A DNA stretch of 64,000 nucleotides from Yinghuangia sp035454725. Lineage in GTDB: Bacteria > Actinomycetota > Actinomycetes > Streptomycetales > Streptomycetaceae. Both the position numbers and the translations under genes were made by a program. The notes below the pieces were generated by a model. The model was not told the origin of the DNA, made no database searches, and saw only the letters and a program-made list of their open reading frames with translations. Below are positions 33,520-42,401 of this stretch, in pieces. How positions within the stretch are numbered: the first letter of the stretch is position 1; every line of letters starts with the position of its first letter. The stretch lies in the NCBI RefSeq assembly GCF_051388935.1, contig NZ_JBPKBI010000010.1:202733-266732 (forward strand). The letters are read 5' to 3'.

Positions 33520-33597
33520 CCGCGCAACCTCAAGGCGCCGAGGCCGTGCCGCGTACCACTGCCTTCCCCCCGATCACCCGCCGAACGGCTTGCCTGA

Positions 33598-33697
33598 ACG
33601 CCGAACCGCCCGACGGCGGTTCGGCTTCCCGGGTCCTGCTCCGCAGGTGTCCGTTTGCTCCCCGGCCTGGGGGCCGGGGTATCCACGGAGGAATCCG
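33598..33697 (-). repeat. solitary TnpB-type left end directly before the ferredoxin oxidoreductase gene
   Basis: About 100 bp with the same three-hairpin order as 18957-19055: GCCGAACCGCC/GGCGGTTCGGC, a small CCTGC-TCC-GCAGG hairpin, CCCCGGCC/GGCCGGGG, and ATCCACGGAGGA. Stem changes are compensated on both sides. No tnpB or right end is nearby. Its GGAGGA is the Shine-Dalgarno of the gene starting at 33698. It is a remnant or a short non-autonomous form. Confidence 0.65.
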
Positions 33698-36600
33698 ATG
33701 ACCGTGCTGCACGAAGGAACCCGAGCCGGGTCCCTGCTGTCCGGCGTCGACACGTTGGTCCGACTCCTCGTACTCCGCGAGCAGTTGGACGCCCGTGAGG
33801 GCCTGACCACGGCGTCCATGGTCTCCGGTTACCCCGGATCGCCGCTCGCCGGCCTCGACTTGGCCCTGGAAAGCCGGGAGACGCTGCTGGGCAGGCACCG
33901 GATCATCCACCGCCCGGGCCTCAACGAGGAGTTGGCCGCCGCCGTGGTGTGGGGCAGCCAAATGGGGGCGATCGTCCCGTACACGCAAGTCGACGGCGTG
34001 GTGGGCGCGTGGTACGGCAAGACCCCGGGTCTCGACCGGTGTGGCGACGTGCTCAAGCACGCCAATGCCCTCGGCGCCGGACCCCACGGCGGCGCGGTGA
34101 TGTTCTGCGGCGACGACCCGGCGGCCAAGTCCTCCACACTGCCGTGCGACAGTCAGTACACCTTCGCGGACGCCTGCGTGCCCGTGCTGTTCCCCGGCAA
34201 CCAGCAGGATGTCCTGGACCTGGGCGTACACGCGTTTCGGATGTCCCGCTACAGCGGCTCGTGGGTCGGCCTGAAGATCGTCACCGCCGTCGCCGACGGC
34301 ATCGGCACCGTCGACCTCACCCCCGACCGGCACGACCCGGCCGACCCCGACGACCTGCTCGTCGACGGACTGCCGTGGCGCCACCGGCCGCAGCCGAGCA
34401 TCGGCCCGCACGCCGTGCCCGACCAGGAGGCGCTGGTCGTGCAGCACCGCCTGCGGGCGGCCCAGGCGTACGCGCGGCGCAACGGGCTCGACCGCGTCGT
34501 CGGCGCCGAACCGGGCGCGCAGCTCGGCGTGGTGTGCGCCGGCAAGACCTACTTCGACGTGGTCCAGGCGTTGGCCGACCTCGGCATCGGGCCCGACGAC
34601 CTCGCCGGTGCCGGGATACGCATACTCCGGCTCGGGATGACGTACCCGCTGGTGGAGGAGACCGTCACCGAATTCGCCGCGTCCGTCGACCGGATCGTGG
34701 TGATCGAGGAGAAACGCCCTTTCATCGAGATGCAGTTGCGCGGAATCCTCCACGAAGTCGGAAGCAGCGTCGGCGTAATCGGCAAGCGAGACCGCGACCG
34801 CCGCGAACTCACCCCGCAAACAGGAGAGTTGAACCCGACGAGAGTGGCGGACGTCCTCTCCCGGGTGCTGCCGGAAACGCTCCGTCGGCCGGGGCCGGCC
34901 GCCGCCCCGGCGCGGCTGCTGCCGCTGCTCCCGCTCCCGGCCCGCGCACCCGGCTACTGCAGCGGCTGCCCGCACAACCGCTCCACGGTGACCCCGGACG
35001 GCGCACTGGTCGGCGGTGGCGTGGGCTGCCACGGGATCATGTACTTCGAGGCCCGCAACCAGGGCGTCAAAAGCCTCCCGCCGACACCGATGGGAGCCGA
35101 GGGCACCCCATGGATCGGTCTGGCCCCGTTCACCGGGGAACCACACCTGATCCAGAACCTCGGGGACGGCACCCTCAGCCACTCCGGCACCCTGGCCATC
35201 CGCGCGAGCGTGGCCGCCGGCGTCGACATCACCTTCAAGATCCTCTACAACAGCGCCGTCGCGATGACCGGCGGCCAGGACGTCACCGGGCTGATGGACG
35301 TGCCGGCGATGACCCGGGCGCTGGAGGCCGAGGGCGTACGCCGCATCGTGGTGTGCGCCGAGGACCCGAAACGGTACGGCCGCCGGGCGCGCTGGGCACA
35401 GGGCACGCGGGTGCTGGGACGCGACCGACTCGAAGCGGTTCAAGAGGAGTTGCGGCACGAACCGGGTGTCACCGTCGTCATCTACGACCAGCGTTGCGCC
35501 GCCGAGGCCCGCCGCCTGCGCAAACGGGGGCTGCTGGAGACACCGCCGCGCCGCGTGGTGATCAACGAGGCGGTGTGCGAGGGGTGCGGCGACTGCGGCA
35601 CCAAGAGCAACTGCCTTTCCGTGCTGCCGATCTCGACCGAGTTCGGTGCCAAGCGCCGCATCCACGATCCCTCGTGCAACCGCGACTACACGTGCCTCGA
35701 CGGCGACTGCCCGTCATTCGTGACCATCAAGCCGAAGCCGCCCCGTCCGTGGCGGCGGGCCGCGGCGGGGCAAGGCCGTTCCGCGGGCACGCCGCGTCCC
35801 GCACTGCCCGCAGGCGACCTTCCGCCCCCCGAACCCGCCAAGACCGCCGAGAACTTCACCATCCACTTCACCGGCATCGGCGGCACCGGAGTCGTCACCG
35901 CCAACCGCATCCTCGCCAAGGCCGCCGAGTCGGCCGGCTTCGCCGTCGGAGGCCTCGACCAGACCGGCCTGTCGCAGAAAGCGGGTGCGGTCGTCTCCCA
36001 TCTGCGGCTGGCGACCGACCCCGATGCCCTCGGCCCGGCGGCGGGCGGGCCCGGCCACGCGGACCTGTACCTGTCCGGCGACATCCTCCAGGCCGCGCAC
36101 GGCACCCACCTCGCCGCCGCGGCCCCGGGCCGCACGATCGCCGTCGTGGAGACCGAGGTCACCCCGACCGCGGCGATGCTGCAAAAGGACACGGAAGCAC
36201 CCGACCCGGCCGCCCTGCGCCGGGTGATCGCCGACCACATCGGTCCCGACCGCACGGTCTTCGTCGACTCCCGGCGCATCGCCGAGGCCGTCTTCGCCGA
36301 CCACCTCCTCGCCAACATCGTCCTGCTCGGCGCGGCGTTCCAACGCGGGGCCCTGCCGTTGTCCGGCGAGGACATCGACGGCGCGATACAAGGCCACGGC
36401 AACGCCGCCGACCGGAACCGGGAGGCGTTCGCCTGGGGCCGTTGGGCGGTGCACGACCCCGACGCGGTCGAGGCGCGCCTGTCCGCGCCCGAGGGATCCC
36501 CGGGAGACCGCCCGAACCTGTTCGACCCCTCACCCGCGGCCGTCGCCGCGGCCGAGGGGCTGGTGTGGGACCACGGCCTGCCCGAGGAACTGGTCGACCT

Positions 36601-37270
36601 GCTCACCCGGCGGGCCGCGCAGGCGATCGACTACCAGGACACCGCGCACGCGACACGGTTCCTCACCCTGGTCGCGCGCGCCGCACGCCACGACGAGGCC
36701 GAGCGGGACTGGGAGTTGACCCGGGCGGTGGCCGAGTCGTGGTTCCGGCTGCTGACGTACAAGGACGAGTACGAGGTCGCCCGCCTGCACCTGAAGGCCG
36801 ACCACCGGCAGACCGCCCGGGACCTGGGCATCGAGGGGCCGTACACGGTGACCTACCACCTGCACCCGCCGTTCCTGCGGCGCCTGGGCATGGCGCGGAA
36901 GCTGCCGATGGGCCGCACGTACGACCTCGCCTTCCGCGGGCTGCGCGGTATGCGCAAGCTGCGCGGCACCCGGTTCGACGTCTTCGGCTGGGACCGCGAA
37001 CGGCGCACCGAGCGAGCCCTCGCCACCGAGTACGAGCGGCTTGTCACGGGTGCCCTGGCGAGGACGCCCCAACTGCCGTACGACGCCGTGGTGCGCCTCG
37101 CGGCGTCGGCCCTGGAGATCAAGGGCTACGGGCCGATCAAGGAGGAGGCGGTGGCGCGTTGGCGGCGCCAGGTCGCCGGTTCCGCGCGCACTGCGCAGCC
37201 GGCGCCGCCCTCCGAGACGGACGGCCCGACCACTGCGGGGCGCTCGGATGAAGGGGCAGCGGCGCCATGA
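33698..37270 (+). CDS. indolepyruvate:ferredoxin oxidoreductase, fused alpha-beta form
   Basis: A 1,190-residue fusion that oxidatively decarboxylates aryl-pyruvates or similar 2-oxoacids to acyl-CoA. The N-terminal part (about 1-400) is the pyruvate-binding PFOR-like half (MVSGYPGSPLAGLDLALE). Thiamine diphosphate binding follows (NLGDGTLSHSG to YNSAVAMTGGQ, about 500-540). An iron-sulfur segment has CEGCGDCGTKSNC and CLDGDCPSF. The gamma-like domain starts near 730 (FTGIGGTGVVTANRI). Single-chain forms are known in many bacteria. Start and Shine-Dalgarno abut a transposon end; the stop overlaps the next gene as ATGA. Confidence 0.92.
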   Translation: MTVLHEGTRAGSLLSGVDTLVRLLVLREQLDAREGLTTASMVSGYPGSPLAGLDLALESRETLLGRHRIIHRPGLNEELAAAVVWGSQMGAIVPYTQVDGVVGAWYGKTPGLDRCGDVLKHANALGAGPHGGAVMFCGDDPAAKSSTLPCDSQYTFADACVPVLFPGNQQDVLDLGVHAFRMSRYSGSWVGLKIVTAVADGIGTVDLTPDRHDPADPDDLLVDGLPWRHRPQPSIGPHAVPDQEALVVQHRLRAAQAYARRNGLDRVVGAEPGAQLGVVCAGKTYFDVVQALADLGIGPDDLAGAGIRILRLGMTYPLVEETVTEFAASVDRIVVIEEKRPFIEMQLRGILHEVGSSVGVIGKRDRDRRELTPQTGELNPTRVADVLSRVLPETLRRPGPAAAPARLLPLLPLPARAPGYCSGCPHNRSTVTPDGALVGGGVGCHGIMYFEARNQGVKSLPPTPMGAEGTPWIGLAPFTGEPHLIQNLGDGTLSHSGTLAIRASVAAGVDITFKILYNSAVAMTGGQDVTGLMDVPAMTRALEAEGVRRIVVCAEDPKRYGRRARWAQGTRVLGRDRLEAVQEELRHEPGVTVVIYDQRCAAEARRLRKRGLLETPPRRVVINEAVCEGCGDCGTKSNCLSVLPISTEFGAKRRIHDPSCNRDYTCLDGDCPSFVTIKPKPPRPWRRAAAGQGRSAGTPRPALPAGDLPPPEPAKTAENFTIHFTGIGGTGVVTANRILAKAAESAGFAVGGLDQTGLSQKAGAVVSHLRLATDPDALGPAAGGPGHADLYLSGDILQAAHGTHLAAAAPGRTIAVVETEVTPTAAMLQKDTEAPDPAALRRVIADHIGPDRTVFVDSRRIAEAVFADHLLANIVLLGAAFQRGALPLSGEDIDGAIQGHGNAADRNREAFAWGRWAVHDPDAVEARLSAPEGSPGDRPNLFDPSPAAVAAAEGLVWDHGLPEELVDLLTRRAAQAIDYQDTAHATRFLTLVARAARHDEAERDWELTRAVAESWFRLLTYKDEYEVARLHLKADHRQTARDLGIEGPYTVTYHLHPPFLRRLGMARKLPMGRTYDLAFRGLRGMRKLRGTRFDVFGWDRERRTERALATEYERLVTGALARTPQLPYDAVVRLAASALEIKGYGPIKEEAVARWRRQVAGSARTAQPAPPSETDGPTTAGRSDEGAAAP

Positions 37271-38151
37271 TCAAGCGGATTCGTTTCGTGTCCCGCGACC
37301 CCGCGGCGGACGAAGGCCCGCGCCGCTTCGTGGCGGCATGGCGGATCGCCGCCGCCGGCGTCGGGGGGGNNNNNNNNNNNNNNNNNNNNNNNNNNNNNNN
37401 NNNNNNNNNNNNNNNNNNNNNNNNNNNNNNNNNNNNNNNNNNNNNNNNNNNNNNNNNNNNNNNNNNNNNNCCCGCGCACACCCGGCCCCTGCGCGCAACG
37501 CTCTGCCTGCCGGTGCCCGGTCTCCCGACGGCCGACTCGCGCGGACCGCGCCACGACGCGGTCGCCATGGAGTGGTTCCGCGACGCCTGGCACCTGCGGC
37601 GGTACGTCGCCTGGCTCGGCACCCCCGCGGGTCGGGAGGCCACCGAGCCCGCGGACGGCGTCGTGGCGGACGGCGGCGAGCAGATCATCGTCGCCGACGA
37701 ACGCGTCCTGCGCGGCGCGGACTGGCTGCGACAACACCGCCGAAACGGTGGAAACGCCTTCAAGCACATGGCCCTTGCCCTGCGCGACGAGCGGTTCTCA
37801 CCGGAGGAGTTCTCGCGGCGCTGGGCCGGTCACGCGGGGCGGATCCAGCCCCCGGGGGCGGCACAGCCGGCGATCATTCCGGATCACGTACGCGGGCTCG
37901 CGTACCTCCAGAACCACCCCTTCTCCCGCCCGAACGGCTGGGTCTACGACGCCGTGAACGAGGTCTACTTCGACGACATCGCCGGCCTGCGGGCGCGTGA
38001 CGAGTGGTTCCACCGGTACGCGTCGAGCGCCGGTGCCGGCCTGGTGCGTGCCTCATGGTTCCTCGCCGTTCGCGAAGAGGTCCTGTTCGTCGCCGACCGG
38101 CCGGCCTCATCGCCCGACAACGCGTCACCCGGCAGCCTTGCCGCGCCCTGA
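37267..38151 (+). CDS. EthD-like two-domain protein, interrupted by an assembly gap
   Basis: The reading frame starts by ATGA overlap with the oxidoreductase gene, is broken by 101 unknown bases at 37370-37470, and resumes in frame. After the gap, FKHMALALRDERFSPEEFSRRWAGHAG and then WVYDAVNEVYFDDIAGLRA resemble an EthD domain, and the segment before it looks like a related first domain. The true length is uncertain because the size of the gap is unknown. Coupled translation suggests a role alongside the oxidoreductase. Confidence 0.65.
   Translation: MIKRIRFVSRDPAADEGPRRFVAAWRIAAAGVGGXXXXXXXXXXXXXXXXXXXXXXXXXXXXXXXXXXPAHTRPLRATLCLPVPGLPTADSRGPRHDAVAMEWFRDAWHLRRYVAWLGTPAGREATEPADGVVADGGEQIIVADERVLRGADWLRQHRRNGGNAFKHMALALRDERFSPEEFSRRWAGHAGRIQPPGAAQPAIIPDHVRGLAYLQNHPFSRPNGWVYDAVNEVYFDDIAGLRARDEWFHRYASSAGAGLVRASWFLAVREEVLFVADRPASSPDNASPGSLAAP
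37370..37470. other. assembly gap (101 N)
   Basis: A run of N preceded by seven G, like the other two scars in this window. Gap length is probably nominal. Confidence 0.98.
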
Positions 38152-38229
38152 CCTGCGCCAACACCCCAACACGTATACGGCATCGGCCTGGGCGGGTGCC
38201 GCCCGCCGGGCGACTGATCGGAGTGCCTG

Positions 38230-39870
38230 ATGGACCTGCTCCTGCGCAACGCCGCCCTGGTCGACGGGACCGGTGAACCGGCCCGTCCGGCCGATGTCGC
38301 CGTGACCGGCGACCGCATCACCGCGGTGGGCCCGCCCGGCGGGCCGACACCGGCGCGGGGCACCGAAGTCGTGGACCTGGACGGCCTGGTGCTGGCGCCG
38401 GGCTTCATCGACATCCACACGCACTACGACGCGCAGATCCTGTGGGACGGCGATCTGACCCCGTCGAACTGGCACGGGGTGACCAGCGTCGTGATGGGCA
38501 ACTGTGGTTTCGGGGTCGCCCCGACGCGGCCGGAGCACCGCGACATCATCGTGCGCACGCTGGAGAACGTCGAGGGCATGTCGACGGACGCGCTCGACGC
38601 GGGGATCGACTGGTGTTTCGAGACGTTCCCGGAATACCTCGCGGCGCTGGAGCGGCGCGCGAAGCGGCTCAACGTGGGCGCGTTCCTCGGGCACACCCCG
38701 CTGCGGCTCTTCGTCACGGGCGGCGAGGAGCGTGCCGCCACGCGGGCCGAAGTCGCCGAAATGCAGCGGCTGTTGCGCGAGGCGCTGGACGTCGGCGCGG
38801 TGGGGTTCTCCACGTCGCGGCAGCCGGCCCACCAGGGAGCGTACGGCCGCCCGGTGCCGAGCCGGTTCGCCGAGGTCGACGAAGTCGACGCATTGGCCTC
38901 GGTGTTGGGCGAGGCCGGAAAGGGCGTGCTGCAGGTCTCCATCGGGCCGGGACTGTTCATCGACCAGTTCTCCGACCTCGCGGTACGCCACGGGATCCCG
39001 GTGACGTGGACGGCGCTGGTCACCCGCACCGACAAGCCGGGGGCCGCGCGGCGTACCGTCGAGCGCGCGGCGGCCCTGCCCGGCGAGGTGTACCCGCAGA
39101 TCGCGTGCCGTCCGATCGTCTTCCAGATCACGATGGCCGACCCGGTGCCGCTCGCCGCGGTGGACGAGTGGAAGGAGGTGCTCGCCCTTCCCCGCGAGGA
39201 ACGCGCCTCGCTGTATCGGGACTTCGCGTGGCGTGACCGGGCGCGGCCGACGACGCTGGCCGCGTGGGAGAAGCGCTGGCCCAAGGTGCAGGTCGAGGAG
39301 ACCGGCGTACACGCGGACGCCGTGGGCATCCCGCTGGACGAACTGGCCCGAGACCGCGGGACCAACCCCTTCGACCTGATGCTGGACCTCGCGCTCGGCG
39401 ACGAGACGGTGACCCGCTTCCGTGTCGTGCTGGAGAACGACGCCGACGACGAGACCGGCGAACTCCTCGCCGACACACGCACGTTGCTCGGTCTGTCCGA
39501 TGCCGGCGCGCACGCGGACCAGCTCTGCGACGCCTGCTACTCGACACACTTGCTGGGCCATTGGGTCCGCGACCGCAAGGCACTCGGTCTGGAAAAGGCC
39601 GTGTGGCGGCTGACCGGCCACCCCCACAAGGCCTTCCGCATCGCAGACCGCGGCCTGGTGCGCGAAGGGTTCTTCGCCGACCTCGTCGCCTTCGACCCGG
39701 CCACGGTGGGGACGACGCCGGTCGAACGTGTCCGCGACCAACCCGGCGGCGCCGACCGCCTGATCGTGCGCAGCACCGGCGTCGAGCACGTATGGGTCAA
39801 CGGCGTGGCGACCCGCTTCGCGGGCGCGGACGTGCCGGGCGCCGCGGCCGGGCGCCTGCTGCGCGGCTGA
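38230..39870 (+). CDS. N-acyl-D-amino-acid deacylase-like amidohydrolase
   Basis: A 546-residue paralogue of the protein at 14692-16398. It has LLLRNAALVDGTGEPARPA at the start, the metal motif GFIDIHTHYDAQILWDG, the GNCGFGVAPTRPEH loop, and LGLSDAGAHADQLCDACYST late in the barrel. The Shine-Dalgarno is weak (GGAGTGCCTG). It closes the unit that begins with the alcohol dehydrogenase and is followed by a strong terminator. Two such enzymes in one regulon suggest cyclic amide or N-acyl intermediates, but the family also acts on other substrates. Confidence 0.88.
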   Translation: MDLLLRNAALVDGTGEPARPADVAVTGDRITAVGPPGGPTPARGTEVVDLDGLVLAPGFIDIHTHYDAQILWDGDLTPSNWHGVTSVVMGNCGFGVAPTRPEHRDIIVRTLENVEGMSTDALDAGIDWCFETFPEYLAALERRAKRLNVGAFLGHTPLRLFVTGGEERAATRAEVAEMQRLLREALDVGAVGFSTSRQPAHQGAYGRPVPSRFAEVDEVDALASVLGEAGKGVLQVSIGPGLFIDQFSDLAVRHGIPVTWTALVTRTDKPGAARRTVERAAALPGEVYPQIACRPIVFQITMADPVPLAAVDEWKEVLALPREERASLYRDFAWRDRARPTTLAAWEKRWPKVQVEETGVHADAVGIPLDELARDRGTNPFDLMLDLALGDETVTRFRVVLENDADDETGELLADTRTLLGLSDAGAHADQLCDACYSTHLLGHWVRDRKALGLEKAVWRLTGHPHKAFRIADRGLVREGFFADLVAFDPATVGTTPVERVRDQPGGADRLIVRSTGVEHVWVNGVATRFAGADVPGAAAGRLLRG

Positions 39871-39919
39871 GTTTCGGGGCCCGCACCGACCCTGCAAGCG
39901 GTGCGGGCACCCGCAAAGT

Positions 39920-39956
39920 GTCGAGGCCCCCGGTTCCGCGAACCGGGGGCCTCGAC
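39920..39956. terminator. strong terminator between convergent genes
   Basis: A perfect 17-bp inverted repeat (39920-39936 and 39940-39956) with a 3-base loop, between the deacylase-like gene and the convergent amidohydrolase gene. Confidence 0.85.
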
Positions 39957-39973
39957 GCGTCACGGGCCGAAGA

Positions 39974-41173
39974 TCACTGCCGGACCGGCGGCTCCAGGTG
40001 GTAGAGCCTGGTGGCCGTGTGCTGGAGCACCTTGCCCACGGTCTCCTCAGGCAGTCCGCGCAGGGAGCGCTCCATGACGTCGCGGGGGCTGGGCGACTCC
40101 GAGGCCGGTCCGGGGGACAGGCTGGTGGCGTGGGGGAAGTCGGTCTCGAACATCAGGTTGTCGCCGAGCTTGTCGATCACCGCGCGCATCGAGTCCTGCT
40201 CGAACCAGTACATGCCGTAGATCTGCCGCTTCAGGTATTCGCTCGGGAGCAGACGCTCGGGGTACTCCTTGTGCGCGCCGACGTTGAGCCACTGCCAGTC
40301 CATGCTCTCGCCGAGGAACGGCAGCCAGCCGGCGCCGTTCTCGACGGAGACGAACTTCAGGTCGGGGTAGCGGTGGCACACGCCGCTCAGCACGACCTCG
40401 GCGATGTTCTGCGCGTTGCCGAGCAGCACGAGGCTGCTCTCGCGCGTGAAGTCGGCTTTCCTCGACTGGTCGACGGCGCCCTTCAGATCGTCCTGCGAGG
40501 CCAGGAAGCCGACGTGGAAGTTCATGCTCAGGTCCATGTCCTGGGCTTGGCCGAGCAGCGGCTCCCAGTAGTCGTCGATGAGCCGGGGCATGCCGACCTT
40601 GTCGTACCGGGCGGCGAACAACACCCCCTTGTGGCCCATCTCGTACGCCCGCCGCATCTCGGCGACCGAGGCGTCGATGTCCCAGAACGGCAGCATCATC
40701 ATCGGGATGAGACGCCGCGAATCGGCCGAGCAGAACTCGGTCAGCCAGTCGTTGTACGCCCGCACGCAGTCCGTGGCCAGCTCGTGCGGCATCTCGTTGA
40801 GGAACACGTGGCTGTGGAAGCCGAGGATGTTGCAGTACAGCAGCTGGTAGTAGACACCCGCCTCGTCCATGTACGCCAACCGCGCCTTGGCGTCGACCGC
40901 GGCGGGCAGCGCCTGGTCGTACCTCTGCGGGTGCGACGGCGGGAACTCCGGCCACCCCGCCTGGGCGAAGGCCCCGACCCCGAACAGCTTGCGGGAGCCG
41001 ATGTACCACCGCTCCTCGCCCCGGCGGTCGACCTTGACGTGCGGGACCAGATCGCCCCACTTGGCCGGGAGCCGCGAGGTCCACAGGTCGGGCGGCTCGA
41101 TCACATGGGCGTCGACATCGGCGACGGCGTAGCGCTCGCACAGGGCAACCCCGCCGGGGGAGTCGTCGGTCAT
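39974..41173 (-). CDS. amidohydrolase-2 family metal-dependent hydrolase/decarboxylase
   Basis: A 399-residue member of the same group as 12405, 26564 and 47987. Metal-site features are VADVDAHVIEPPDLW, MNFHVGFLASQ and MFETDFPHATSLSPG. The ATG at 41173 has AAGGAGG upstream; the longer open frame adds an unrelated leader that includes the promoter. Palindrome 9 lies about 85 bp upstream. The DxDAH and FPHA motifs are intact, so it should be active. The reaction is unknown. Confidence 0.9.
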   Translation of the reverse strand: MTDDSPGGVALCERYAVADVDAHVIEPPDLWTSRLPAKWGDLVPHVKVDRRGEERWYIGSRKLFGVGAFAQAGWPEFPPSHPQRYDQALPAAVDAKARLAYMDEAGVYYQLLYCNILGFHSHVFLNEMPHELATDCVRAYNDWLTEFCSADSRRLIPMMMLPFWDIDASVAEMRRAYEMGHKGVLFAARYDKVGMPRLIDDYWEPLLGQAQDMDLSMNFHVGFLASQDDLKGAVDQSRKADFTRESSLVLLGNAQNIAEVVLSGVCHRYPDLKFVSVENGAGWLPFLGESMDWQWLNVGAHKEYPERLLPSEYLKRQIYGMYWFEQDSMRAVIDKLGDNLMFETDFPHATSLSPGPASESPSPRDVMERSLRGLPEETVGKVLQHTATRLYHLEPPVRQ

Positions 41174-41254
41174 CGGCTGGCCTCCTTCTGGTGGGTTGGG
41201 CCGCCCTGGTGTCTCCCGGATGCGGGTCTCGGGGCGGTGATGGGGCCAATTAAC

Positions 41255-41277
41255 GAGTAGGCACTTACTTACTTTAG
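41255..41277 (-). promoter_or_regulatory. regulon palindrome 9 with -10-like box, before amidohydrolase 41173
   Basis: On the minus strand a TAAAGT hexamer leads into AAGTAAGTGCCTACTC (plus coordinates 41255-41270), matching the shared pattern with three changes. It lies upstream of the amidohydrolase and downstream of the SDR, so the amidohydrolase has its own controlled promoter. Confidence 0.65.
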
Positions 41278-41340
41278 GGTTCGGGTGGACGCCGTGCAAT
41301 GGGCGCGCGCCACCCAAGGGCCGCGGGTGCGCCGCCGGGC

Positions 41341-42171
41341 CTACTCGCTCCGGACCCCGCGCAGGCGGCCGGCCATGAGGAGCGGGGTGACGCTGAGGAC
41401 ACCCGCGTCGACGGGGAGGGTGACGCCGGTGATCCAGCGCGCGTCGTCACTGGCCAGGAAGACGGCCGCGGACGCCACGTCCCAGCCGGTGCCCGGGGTG
41501 CCCAGGAGGCTCGCCTCGTTGCGGAGCCGGGTGACGAGGTCGTCACCCTGCCCGGGGACGGACAGGACCATGGGGGTGGTGATGTGGCCGGGTGCCACCG
41601 CGTTGACGCGGATGCCGTCGCGGCCGTGGGAGTAGGCCATGTCGGCGGTCATCGCGAGCATGCCGCCCTTGGCGGCGGAGTAGGCGATGGTGCCGTCGCC
41701 GCGCAGCGCGGAGATGGAGTTGACGTTGACGATGGAGCCTCCGCCGCCCGCGGTCATCACGGGCACGGTGTGCTTGCACGCGAGGAACACCGTGCGCAGG
41801 TTGACGGCAAGGGCCTGGTCCCAGGCTTCCTCCGTGGTGTCGACGACGGTGCCGACGGTGGCGCGGCCGATGTTGTTGACGAGGATGTCGACGGTCCCGA
41901 ACGCGCCGACGGCCGCGTCCACCATGGCGGCGCAGTCGTCCGACCTGGTGACGTCGCCGCCGAAGACCCGGGCCTTGCCGCCCTCGGCCTCGATCATCGC
42001 CAGCGTCTCCTCGGCGCGTTCGGGATACAGGTCGACGAGCAGGACGCTCGCGCCCTCGCGGGCCAGTTCGACCGCGATGGCCTTCCCGGTGCCGACGCCC
42101 GGCCCGGGTGTCGACCCGGCCCCTGTGACGATCGCTGCCTTGCCTTCGACCCGGCCTGCGCGTTCTGCCAT
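41341..42171 (-). CDS. SDR-family oxidoreductase
   Basis: A 276-residue short-chain dehydrogenase. The glycine loop is extended (TGAGSTPGPGVGTGKAIAV), a form seen in some actinobacterial SDRs. Asp48 after the second strand suggests NAD preference. The NNIG motif, Ser in NSIS and catalytic Tyr164/Lys168 in YSAAKGG are present, and the C-terminus has WITGVTLPVDAG. Start at ATG 42171, with an unrelated leader excluded. It lies between the thiolase-like pair and the amidohydrolase on the same strand. Confidence 0.92.
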   Translation of the reverse strand: MAERAGRVEGKAAIVTGAGSTPGPGVGTGKAIAVELAREGASVLLVDLYPERAEETLAMIEAEGGKARVFGGDVTRSDDCAAMVDAAVGAFGTVDILVNNIGRATVGTVVDTTEEAWDQALAVNLRTVFLACKHTVPVMTAGGGGSIVNVNSISALRGDGTIAYSAAKGGMLAMTADMAYSHGRDGIRVNAVAPGHITTPMVLSVPGQGDDLVTRLRNEASLLGTPGTGWDVASAAVFLASDDARWITGVTLPVDAGVLSVTPLLMAGRLRGVRSE

Positions 42172-42401
42172 GAATGCAACTCCTGTCGCGTTGTGTTTGC
42201 CCGTGGCACGGAGAGGAATTCCTGCGTCAGGGCCGTCCGACAAGCTCCGGCACGACCTTCGTCCACCCCCGACGGCGGCCTGTTCCGCAACCGGGTCGCT
42301 CGGCCGGAGGCCAGGTAAGTGGCTTGCCGGTGACGGGAGTTCGTGCGCAGGCGACATCCGCGGCAGGATGGCCGAACCCCGCGGACCACTTGGTCACGGT
42401 G

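Noticed and set aside
33949..37251. A 1,100-codon frame overlapping the ferredoxin oxidoreductase
   Set aside because: Same-strand shadow, very arginine/proline-rich; the other frame carries thiamine and iron-sulfur motifs.
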